A DNA stretch of 28,773 nucleotides, taken from positions 1 through 28,773 of the forward strand of contig CAAFZS010000049.1 of the NCBI GenBank assembly GCA_900767595.1. Direction: 5' to 3'. Below the pieces are notes generated by a model, which saw only the letters and a list, made by a program, of their open reading frames with translations, made no database searches and was not told where the DNA came from. Source of the DNA: Bacteroidales bacterium (lineage in GTDB: Bacteria; Bacteroidota; Bacteroidia; Bacteroidales; Paludibacteraceae). The position numbers and the translations under genes are program-made. Each line of letters begins with the position of its first letter. Within the stretch, counting starts at the first letter, position 1. Of this stretch, positions 7,441 through 13,813 are shown piece after piece.

Positions 7441-7947
7441 ATGACTACAGTCGAAGACAAGTTAAAAGCAGTCAAGTTAAGTCTATCAGGTATGGCTCCT
7501 TATGCAGTAGGTCAATTATTACATTTTAGTGAGCATGATGTTAGTGAATGGGTGGAGCGTTATAGGTTATATGGCCCTCAAGGTTTAGAAAAACAGCACT
7601 ATAAACGCTATACTTTTAAAGAAAAGTGTAAAATTATTTGCGAATATCGAAAAAAACAATTACCTTTGCACATCTTTAGCGCTAGAGTAAGAATATCTCA
7701 AAGTCAAATTAAAAATTGGGATAATATTGTGAAGGCGCAAGGATACGAAGGATTACGTATAGTTGGACAACATGGAAGACCTCCTAAAAAATATGATATG
7801 GGACGCCCTAAAAAACAAGAACCGCAGACAGAGTTGGAGATTCTCCAACGCGAATTAAAGTATTTGCGCGCGGAAAATGCCTACTTAAAAAAATTGAGGG
7901 CCTTAGTGTTAGAAAAAGAAGCTCAACGACGCAAGAACGAGCTCTGA
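7441..7947 (+). CDS. IS3-family transposase OrfA (DNA-binding helix-turn-helix protein)
   Basis: The 168-residue first frame of the IS. It carries two helix-turn-helix units (about residues 12-50, around APYAVGQLLHFSEHDVSEWV, and about 58-95, around ARVRISQSQIKNWDNIV) and a C-terminal leucine-zipper-like segment (LEILQRELKYLRAENAYLKKL). This is the layout of IS150-subgroup OrfA, which binds the IS ends and multimerises. ATG at 7441 follows the left terminal repeat by about 15 nt. Near its end the codons TTA AAA AAA TTG contain the slippery A-AAA-AAA (7887-7893), allowing a shift into the orfB frame. Codon use is more A/T-rich than in the surrounding housekeeping genes. Confidence 0.93.
   Translation: MTTVEDKLKAVKLSLSGMAPYAVGQLLHFSEHDVSEWVERYRLYGPQGLEKQHYKRYTFKEKCKIICEYRKKQLPLHIFSARVRISQSQIKNWDNIVKAQGYEGLRIVGQHGRPPKKYDMGRPKKQEPQTELEILQRELKYLRAENAYLKKLRALVLEKEAQRRKNEL
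7887..7893 (+). other. Programmed -1 frameshift site (A-AAA-AAA) joining OrfA to OrfB
   Basis: Seven A residues positioned as A AAA AAA in the orfA frame. After a -1 slip the reading continues without stop as IEGLSVRKRSSTTQ... into LLRASGMKRATYYYH of orfB. IS3-family elements make their active transposase as such an OrfAB fusion. Confidence 0.85.
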
Positions 7948-7985
7948 TCATCCAAACATTAAGGCCGGAACATAGCTTAGAAGAT

Positions 7986-8780
7986 TTGCTTCGGGCAAGT
8001 GGGATGAAGCGTGCAACATACTACTATCATGTCAAAGAACGTGAAGACAAATATGCAGAAACAAAACAAAAGATCCGCACCATTTTTGAGAAGCACAAGG
8101 AACGTTATGGTTATCGCCGTGTGTGCCTATCTTTACGCGCTACCGGTATAGTTATCAACAAGAAGGCGGTAGCTCGCCTAATGCAAGAGATGGGCTTGTA
8201 TGCTAAGAAAAGACGGATACGCTACCATTCATATAAAGGAGAAGTTGGCAAAGTTGCTCCTAATATACTTAATAGAGATTTTAAGGCAGCAGCACCAAAT
8301 CAAAAATGGACTACCGACATTACACAAATAGATATTAAGGGACGGAAATGTTATCTATCAACAATACTAGATATGTGGAATGGAGAAATTATTAGTTATA
8401 CCATCTCTTATAGTCCTGATTTGCAGTTGGTACTGCGAATGATGAAAAAAGCAATGAAGAATAAGCAGTTGGATGGTCTTATTATGCATTCAGACCAAGG
8501 TTGGCACTATCAACATGGAATGTATCAAACATTACTAAAAGATCATCATATCATACAGAGTATGTCTAGAAAAGGTAATTGCTTAGACAACTCAATGATG
8601 GAGAACTTTTTTGGACTAATGAAGACAGAACTCCTCTACGCCAACAATTTTAAGGATATAACACAGTTTAAAACAGAATTAAGGCGATACATTAAATATT
8701 ATAATAGCGATCGTATCAAACTTAGATTAAAAATGAGTCCGGCACAATATCGAACTCATTATCTAAATAAAGTTAGTTAG
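7986..8780 (+). CDS. IS3-family transposase OrfB (DDE integrase catalytic domain)
   Basis: Catalytic part of the transposase, normally made as an OrfAB fusion. Visible are the HTH_21-like start (RASGMKRATYYYHV), the KERYGYRRV block, and the DDE residues: Asp in WTTDITQ, Asp in MHSDQGWHY and Glu in NSMMENFFGLMKTE, followed by the YYNSDRIKLRLKMSPAQYR tail. The frame is -1 relative to orfA and open back to the slip site at 7887-7893. The TTG at 7986 is only a nominal start, and the functional protein probably begins at the orfA ATG. No stops or missing catalytic residues, so it is likely active. Confidence 0.93.
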   Translation: MLRASGMKRATYYYHVKEREDKYAETKQKIRTIFEKHKERYGYRRVCLSLRATGIVINKKAVARLMQEMGLYAKKRRIRYHSYKGEVGKVAPNILNRDFKAAAPNQKWTTDITQIDIKGRKCYLSTILDMWNGEIISYTISYSPDLQLVLRMMKKAMKNKQLDGLIMHSDQGWHYQHGMYQTLLKDHHIIQSMSRKGNCLDNSMMENFFGLMKTELLYANNFKDITQFKTELRRYIKYYNSDRIKLRLKMSPAQYRTHYLNKVS

Positions 8781-8813
8781 TATTAATCCGTCTAACTTTT
8801 TGGGGTCACATCA

Positions 8814-9004
8814 GTACGGTCGCACGTTTATTAAAATGAGCCTATTACGAGCAAAAAGGCTAACGCCTCTCATTGACTGTTTTTTAGGTAGTCTATCGTG
8901 AGTAAACTCCCATATTCTACCTAAAAATCACTCAATAATAAAATAAATTTTATTTTTTTGCTCTTAAATTTGCTCATCCCAAATTTTTGTTGTATATTTG
9001 CAGC
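8814..9004 (-). repeat. Right arm of the long inverted repeat flanking the IS3-family element
   Basis: Reverse complement of 7210-7399 at about 95 percent identity by eye. Differences include GGATGAG for GGAATAAG and a 1-nt gap near the GACTGCC/GACTACC block. Its outer end stops about four bases past the -7 box of the promoter that reads into the toxin-antitoxin pair. Confidence 0.93.
8969..9000 (+). promoter_or_regulatory. Promoter of the toxin-antitoxin pair, within the right arm
   Basis: TTTG at 8969-8972, 20 nt, TATATTTG at 8993-9000. Predicted leader of about 25 nt to the ATG at 9031. It is a mirror copy of the lipoprotein promoter in the left arm. Confidence 0.85.
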
Positions 9005-9030
9005 GCGAAACTGCAAAAAGTAAAAATATT

Positions 9031-9267
9031 ATGCCAATTGTTATGCCTATTGAGGTACAAATACCTCCAACTTACAATGCCAATCAAGAATTGCTCCGCG
9101 AGCAGATTTCACGCTATGCACAAGCCTTAGTCGATAACATGGCAGCTAATAGCCTTCCTCATCGTCAAATGACTGCAGCACAAGTTGCAGCCAATAGCCT
9201 TTCTATTGATGAGGCAGAATCTCGTGTTGATGCTTTGATTAACGCTTTTTATTCTGTTAAGGCATGA
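9031..9267 (+). CDS. Putative antitoxin of a type II toxin-antitoxin pair
   Basis: A 78-residue protein starting MPIVMPIEVQIPPTYNANQE. I do not recognise a named family. It has a mostly helical, polar composition and an internal near-repeat (NMAANSLPHRQ and VAANSLSIDEAE), also visible at the DNA level as two copies of GCAGC(T/C)AATAGCCTT. The role is inferred from position: it overlaps the next gene, which looks like a RelE/ParE-type toxin, by 4 nt (ATGA at 9264-9267), the usual antitoxin-first order. ATG 9031 is chosen because it lies after the predicted transcription start near 9007; the longer frame from 8998 starts inside the promoter. Confidence 0.6.
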   Translation: MPIVMPIEVQIPPTYNANQELLREQISRYAQALVDNMAANSLPHRQMTAAQVAANSLSIDEAESRVDALINAFYSVKA

Positions 9268-9578
9268 GAGTCGTATTAGATTTAAAAGTGCAAGAGAAGA
9301 TAGAATCATTTTATTCTATCTCTATGACATTACACCCTACTCTAGATATCGCAATCGTAAAAGCAAAGAAGGAACGGCTATTTGCCGCTCTTCGCGAATT
9401 ATCAAAATACGCGACAATCTATCCTCTTGCCCGAGTTAAAGATAATTGGATAGAACAAGGTTACAGAGAAATGATTTGCGAGGATTTCCATTTTGCATTT
9501 GACTTTGTTGATTTAGAAACAGGCGAAACCATTATCTATGTCTTTGATGCAGAACATAGTTTGTTGAATCATAACTAA
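9264..9578 (+). CDS. RelE/ParE-superfamily toxin-like protein
   Basis: A 104-residue protein with a helical N-terminal half (KIESFYSISMTLHPTLDIAI) and a C-terminal block (ARVKDNWIEQGYREMICEDF, then HFAFDF and IIYVFDAEHSLL). This pattern resembles Bacteroidota plasmid-stabilisation/RelE-like proteins that I recall. The fold would be a small ribosome-dependent or gyrase-targeting toxin; the target cannot be told from sequence. It is translationally coupled to the preceding gene through ATGA, and the transcript probably ends at the hairpin at 9652. The pair sits beside an IS and a palindrome, which suits a mobile accessory module in an otherwise core region. Confidence 0.6.
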   Translation: MRVVLDLKVQEKIESFYSISMTLHPTLDIAIVKAKKERLFAALRELSKYATIYPLARVKDNWIEQGYREMICEDFHFAFDFVDLETGETIIYVFDAEHSLLNHN

Positions 9579-9651
9579 CCCCCCTCACCCAATCGCTTAT
9601 ATTCTTTACTTTAAAAGTAAATCATATAGACTTCGGTGCTCATACAAAATC

Positions 9652-9685
9652 CAACCCTGCTTCATTGAGGCGGGGTTGTGTTTTG
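9652..9685 (+). terminator. Rho-independent terminator after the toxin-antitoxin pair
   Basis: Nine-base stem CAACCCTGC / GCGGGGTTG (one T-G pair) with a loop of about 9 nt, followed by TGTTTTGT. It lies about 75 nt after the toxin stop. Confidence 0.75.
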
Positions 9686-9686
9686 T

Positions 9687-9723
9687 GGGGAGTAGGGGAG
9701 TAGAGGAGTAGGGTGTGCAGTGA
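9687..9723. repeat. GGGGAGTA/GAGGAGTA repeat, intergenic copy
   Basis: Tandem GGGGAGTA, GGGGAGTA, GAGGAGTA, then GGGTGTGCAGTGA. The 19752-19823 tract in fmt has the same units and ends with the similar GGGTGCGCTGTGA (11 of 13 bases), pointing to a repeat element with a defined border. Confidence 0.88.
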
Positions 9724-9810
9724 TGGGGCTCATTTGCGGACGCGTCAATTCATCATTCGCATCATTCAGCCATATAAATGGCGATTAAATCCATCATTTT
9801 TGCAAAAAAA

Positions 9811-9842
9811 TTTGCATATGTCAAAAAAAATTATTACCTTTG
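9811..9842 (+). promoter_or_regulatory. Promoter of the TonB-dependent receptor gene
   Basis: TTTG at 9811-9814, 20 nt, TACCTTTG at 9835-9842. The -33 box is part of TTTGCATATGTCAAAAAAAA and is preceded by TGCAAA (9801-9806), giving an inverted repeat TGCAAA-AAAA-TTTGCA. Very similar arrangements occur before nadK and pdxJ. Confidence 0.88.
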
Positions 9843-9871
9843 CACGCTAATTGAGAAAGTGAGATTGGAAA

Positions 9872-11935
9872 ATGAAGAAATCTTCTTATATATTATGGAT
9901 TTTTGCCCTCGCGGGCGCACTATCTGCGCAGGCGCAAAACATCGTGGAGGTGAAGCCCGATAAGAAGATTGTACACGTAGAGCAATTGGGTCTGAACCCG
10001 AGCTCTAACGTGCGGGATGCCTTGGATATCATGCCGGACTTACTGAATAGGAATACGGACGATGTGCTGAACAACTTCTCCCTCCAAGTGGACGGTAAGG
10101 ATGTAGGCAATAGCGCAGATGTGGTATTGATGCAAACCATCTTAGCCGAAGTAGATGTCATCGAGGTATCCACCTCCCCTGCGGTGAGTGAGCAGAAGAA
10201 CGGCCAAGGCGGTGTGATCAATATCAAGACGAAAGCGCCCGAAGAAGGCTTCCACGGGGATGTGTTGTTAGATGGTGCCACAACTTGGGATGTGATGCCT
10301 TCAGTGCTGCTATCCTATAAAAAAGACAAATGGTCGTTGAAGGGCAGCGTGATGATGGAGTATTTTAATTCGAAAAAGCAATCGTATTTGGAGCGCCAAT
10401 CGCCTACATCATTGCTCGTGTCGAGGGATACTACCCATACGCGCTATCGTCAAGAAACGGCTAAGTTCAGTGCCCAATATCAGTCCAAGGCGAATGAGGT
10501 GAAGATTTATGTATGGGAGAGCTTGGCTTTTGGTGATCATACGACGAGAGAGTCTTTGAGCCATGAGACTCCCGTTCCCGATAGAGAAAACTATTACCGC
10601 CGTGTGTCGGGTACGGATACGCTAAACGTTTGGCAACGGGATTTGTCCGTCGTAGCGAACGTGGAATATAAGCATACCTTTAGCAATGACGGGACGTTCG
10701 AGACATCTGCCCGTTATGATTACTCTCCGACGAAAGGGAAGGATGATGTTCTTTATGATTCACGATACTATATCCTCCAACGAGAGAGTTTAGGAGGTGT
10801 GCCAAGCAGTTATCTAAGTTCCGCTTATCGCCAACCCCATCAATTGGATACGGAGGTCAAGACCAAACATACCCTCGGAAACTGGGGTGAGAATCATACC
10901 CTCGAGTTAGAGGGCGGTCTTAACTATCAGTTAAATGCTTCGGCAACGAATAGTACGGAAGACTTTAATAAAGAAGGTCAGAAGGATTATGATCCGGAAG
11001 ACCTGAACTATTCGTATATGGGACACTATCTGTCTCCCTTCTTGACGTTTACCTACAACTATCGGACACTGACCCTCAAGTTAGGTGCCCGTTATCAATA
11101 TCAGAACCAGTCCGTCAATAGTCTTTGGCTTGGAGCTTTAGAGAGTAGCGAGACGGCTAATACTTTTGTTTCGCACGATTGGGTAGCGAACGCGAATATC
11201 AATTGGGCGGTTGCACCGCACCATAACCTGCGCCTGTTAGGAGGACGTAACCTTGTGCGCCCGTCGGTAGAACAATTGACTCCTATCCTCCATTACAACC
11301 AGAGGCAAGATATTTATATGCAAGGTAATCCCGCCTTGCAACCGATGCAGCTCTATAATGCCGACTTGGATTATTGCTTTGATTTCCAAAATGAGAAACA
11401 TAACCTCTTGTTGGATGTGGGACTGAGTTATATTCGTACGGAGAGTCCCATTAATCAAGTGATGAGGGAGGATAGTAAACGCAGCGTGGTGTACAACACA
11501 TATGTCAATGCCTCGGGAGAACCCGCCAATATCCTCAACCTCAACTTGCTGTTATGCTACAAAGTGGGCGTATATACACTTATGTTTACGGGCAATACAT
11601 TTTATAAACTGCAACAAAAAGGGATGGACCTTAAAGGGCGTTTGTACTACAACCTCGCTATGGCGAATAACTTCAATTTCGCTAAGGGTTGGGCTTTATC
11701 CTTTAAGTTGATATACAACTCCGAGGAATGGACGGAAAATGAAATTATAGGAGACTGCTTATTGGCCAACTTGAGATTGGCAAAGAGTTGGGGCAATTGG
11801 CTCGTCCATGCGGAGATAAATGATATATTTGATTATACATCCGCCGATTATAGTAAGAACGGTAATGAAACTATCAAACGCATATACGATCCTCATCGGC
11901 AATGCGTGGCAGTAGGGTTTGCGTATAAATTCTAA
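9872..11935 (+). CDS. TonB-dependent receptor-like outer-membrane beta-barrel protein
   Basis: Outer-membrane protein of 687 residues. The signal peptide (MKKSSYILWIFALAGALSAQAQ) is followed by a plug-like domain (about 25-125: SSNVRDALDIMPDLL, then a VEVIEVSTSPA-like strand and GQGGVINIKTKAP), then a long beta-barrel rich in aromatic residues that ends in AYKF with the C-terminal Phe typical of outer-membrane proteins. It lacks the carboxypeptidase-like repeat domain common in Bacteroidota SusC-type receptors, and no SusD-like partner is nearby. It fits the outer membrane beta-barrel/TonB receptor superfamily; the ligand is unknown. Own promoter at 9811-9842. The next gene follows after only 12 nt, so it probably leads the receptor-carboxyltransferase-secA-lgt transcript. 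ExbB/ExbD/TonB genes in this window could energise it. Confidence 0.85.
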   Translation: MKKSSYILWIFALAGALSAQAQNIVEVKPDKKIVHVEQLGLNPSSNVRDALDIMPDLLNRNTDDVLNNFSLQVDGKDVGNSADVVLMQTILAEVDVIEVSTSPAVSEQKNGQGGVINIKTKAPEEGFHGDVLLDGATTWDVMPSVLLSYKKDKWSLKGSVMMEYFNSKKQSYLERQSPTSLLVSRDTTHTRYRQETAKFSAQYQSKANEVKIYVWESLAFGDHTTRESLSHETPVPDRENYYRRVSGTDTLNVWQRDLSVVANVEYKHTFSNDGTFETSARYDYSPTKGKDDVLYDSRYYILQRESLGGVPSSYLSSAYRQPHQLDTEVKTKHTLGNWGENHTLELEGGLNYQLNASATNSTEDFNKEGQKDYDPEDLNYSYMGHYLSPFLTFTYNYRTLTLKLGARYQYQNQSVNSLWLGALESSETANTFVSHDWVANANINWAVAPHHNLRLLGGRNLVRPSVEQLTPILHYNQRQDIYMQGNPALQPMQLYNADLDYCFDFQNEKHNLLLDVGLSYIRTESPINQVMREDSKRSVVYNTYVNASGEPANILNLNLLLCYKVGVYTLMFTGNTFYKLQQKGMDLKGRLYYNLAMANNFNFAKGWALSFKLIYNSEEWTENEIIGDCLLANLRLAKSWGNWLVHAEINDIFDYTSADYSKNGNETIKRIYDPHRQCVAVGFAYKF

Positions 11936-11947
11936 AAATATAATATT

Positions 11948-13813
11948 ATGGCAAAAACAATTAAAGGAAAGAAAGAAGTTCAGTTCTCGTTGGTTTACCG
12001 CGATATGTGGCAATCCAGTGGTAAGTATGTCCCGCGTAAGGACCAGTTGGCAAAGATTGCTCCCGTTATCATCGACATGGGTTGCTTTGACCGTGTAGAG
12101 ACCAATGGCGGAGCCATGGAACAAGTGAACCTGCTCTATGGCGAGAACCCGAACCAAGCCGTTCGTACGTTCACCAAGCCCTTCAATGAGGCTGGCATCA
12201 AGACCCATATGTTGGATCGCGGTCTGAATGCGTTGCGTATGAACCCCGTTCCCGCCGATGTACGCGAACTGATGTACAAGGTTAAGCACGCACAAGGAAC
12301 GGATATCACCCGTATCTTCTGCGGATTGAATGACCCGCGTAACATTATCCCTTCCATCAAATGGGCTAAGAAAGCAGGGATGACGGCACAAGCCACGATG
12401 TGTATCACCTATTCTGCTGTGCACACGGCTGCTTATTATATCGACTTGGCAGAGAAACTCATTGCCGGTGGCGCACAAGAGATATGCCTAAAGGATATGG
12501 CAGGTATCGGTCGTCCCGAGATGCTCGGTACCATCGTTCGTGCTATCAAAGAGAAACATCCTGATATCGTCATCCAATATCACGGTCATACAGGTCCCGG
12601 TTTCTCGGTGGCTTCGATGCTCGAAGTAGCCAAAGCCGGTGGCGACGTGCTCGATGTCGCGATGGAACCGCTGTCTTGGGGTAAGGTGCATCCTGATGTG
12701 ATCACTATCCAAGCGATGCTGCGCGATGCCGGTTTCCTCGTTAAGGATATCAATATGAATGCCTATATGCAAGCCCGCGCCTTGACACAATCGTTCATGG
12801 ACGACTTCTTGGGTTACTGGATTGATCCGAAGAACAGTCTGATGAGTTCGCTGCTGGTCGGCTGCGGTCTGCCGGGCGGAATGATGGGTAGTCTGATGGC
12901 TGACCTCAAGGGTATGCATGCGGCTATCAACGCTAACCTGCGCAAGAAAGGTGCTCACGAACTGAGTGAAGACGAACTGTTGGTTGAACTCTTCAACGAG
13001 GTACAACGTATATGGCCGATGCTCGGTACTCCGTGCTTGGTTACGCCGTTCTCTCAATATGTGAAGAACGCTGCCTTGATGAACCTCTACTCGAAGTCTA
13101 TGGACGAGAAACCGTTCACGCGTATGGATCCGGCTATGTGGGGAATGATCCTCGGCAAGTCCGGTAAACTGCCCGGAAAGTTGGCTCCGGAAATCATTGC
13201 TCTTGCCAAAGAGAAAGGAATGGAGTTCTATAAGGGCGATCCGCAAAAACTCTATCCGAACGAGTTGCCGCGTTTCAAGAAAGAGATGACCGAACTCGGT
13301 TGGGACTTCGGACAAGACGACGAAGAACTCTTCGAATTCGCCATGCACGAGAAACAATATCGTGAGTATAAGTCGGGTCAAGCCAAGGAGCAATTCAATA
13401 AAGACTTGCTGGAGCGTATGGAAAAAGCCGCTAAGGGCGGACAACAAGTCACGTTTATCTCCGCTGCCGACAAACGCGCCATCTTACACCCGAATGCAGA
13501 AGCCGTTGAGGCTGGACAAAACGGTCGTGTGTTCTGGGAATTGGACTTCAACGAGGAGAGCAAAGCTCCCGCTTTGGGAACCACTTTCGCAGAAGGTAGC
13601 GTGATGGCTTACTTACAGACGACCCACGGCATAGAGGCTGTGACCGCTCCGATGGATTGTAAGATTGCAAATATCGAAGCCGAACAAGGTAAGATGATTG
13701 CCAAAGGTCAACCTATCGCTTGGGTTGAGAAAGCCGTTATCCCCGCTAAACCCGCTAAACCTGCTAAACCCGCTAAACCTGCTAAACCCGCTAAACAAGT
13801 TAAGAAAAAATGA
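11948..13813 (+). CDS. Carboxyltransferase subunit (oxaloacetate decarboxylase alpha / pyruvate carboxylase B type) with biotin-less C-terminal domain
   Basis: The N-terminal catalytic domain is of the HMGL/carboxyltransferase type that moves CO2 between a keto acid and biotin. Seen: YRDMWQS at the start of the barrel, RVETNGGA, the CLKDMAG lysine that is carbamylated in this family, the HGHTGPG metal-binding motif, and the PycB region (FLGYWIDP, LPGGMMGSLM, LVTPFSQYVKN, WGMILGKSGKLPG). The last ~100 residues resemble a biotinyl/lipoyl fold (FAEGSVMAYLQTTHGIEAV, then VTAPMDCKIANIEAEQGKMI), but where relatives have an AMKM or AMKT motif it has TTHG, so the biotinylated lysine appears to be missing. 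The protein ends in six PAK repeats and a Lys-rich tail. ATG 11948 is 12 nt after the receptor stop; the end overlaps secA by 4 nt. A separate biotin carrier would be needed. Confidence 0.88.
   Translation: MAKTIKGKKEVQFSLVYRDMWQSSGKYVPRKDQLAKIAPVIIDMGCFDRVETNGGAMEQVNLLYGENPNQAVRTFTKPFNEAGIKTHMLDRGLNALRMNPVPADVRELMYKVKHAQGTDITRIFCGLNDPRNIIPSIKWAKKAGMTAQATMCITYSAVHTAAYYIDLAEKLIAGGAQEICLKDMAGIGRPEMLGTIVRAIKEKHPDIVIQYHGHTGPGFSVASMLEVAKAGGDVLDVAMEPLSWGKVHPDVITIQAMLRDAGFLVKDINMNAYMQARALTQSFMDDFLGYWIDPKNSLMSSLLVGCGLPGGMMGSLMADLKGMHAAINANLRKKGAHELSEDELLVELFNEVQRIWPMLGTPCLVTPFSQYVKNAALMNLYSKSMDEKPFTRMDPAMWGMILGKSGKLPGKLAPEIIALAKEKGMEFYKGDPQKLYPNELPRFKKEMTELGWDFGQDDEELFEFAMHEKQYREYKSGQAKEQFNKDLLERMEKAAKGGQQVTFISAADKRAILHPNAEAVEAGQNGRVFWELDFNEESKAPALGTTFAEGSVMAYLQTTHGIEAVTAPMDCKIANIEAEQGKMIAKGQPIAWVEKAVIPAKPAKPAKPAKPAKPAKQVKKK
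13742..13795 (+). repeat. Nine-base tandem repeat encoding (Pro-Ala-Lys)6
   Basis: Six units of CCYGCTAAA in tandem at the 3' end of the carboxyltransferase gene, with third-position C/T variation in the proline codon. Because the unit is nine bases, copy changes would only alter tail length. Confidence 0.95.

Larger units (their letters stand above)
7400..8813 (+). mobile_element. Intact IS3-family insertion sequence (IS150-like), 1414 bp
   Basis: Ends are TG...CA. The left end TGTAGTGCCCCCAAAATATT and the right end (complement) TGATGTGACCCCAAAAAGTT form terminal inverted repeats matching at about 19 of the first 24 positions. A 4-bp direct repeat GTAC flanks it (7396-7399 and 8814-8817), as expected for target duplication in this family. 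Inside are orfA, a -1 slippery heptamer and orfB with a full DDE set, so the element looks intact and probably recent. It lies exactly at the dyad centre of the flanking inverted repeat. Confidence 0.95.
9579..9810. other. Intergenic region with terminator and one copy of the GGGGAGTA repeat
   Basis: No convincing gene. It contains a terminator hairpin (9652-9685), a G/A-rich repeat (9687-9723) and an A/T-rich stretch leading to the receptor promoter at 9811. Confidence 0.8.

Noticed and set aside
7400..8813. Degenerate or dead IS copy because the transposase is split in two frames
   Set aside because: The split is the normal IS3-family design: a slippery A-AAA-AAA and an open -1 frame join the two, and all catalytic residues are present.
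7210..9004. Invertible promoter switch (inverton)
   Set aside because: Invertons flip a promoter located between the repeats. Here the promoters lie at the outer ends of the arms and point outward, and no site-specific recombinase is nearby, so flipping would only invert the IS.
9778..9963. Small frame upstream of the receptor
   Set aside because: It runs through the promoter boxes and out of frame into the signal peptide of the receptor.
12488..13447. 319-codon open frame on the minus strand opposite the carboxyltransferase gene (also 11759-12478)
   Set aside because: Antisense shadows of a strongly conserved enzyme; His/Arg/Gln-rich composition and no motif.
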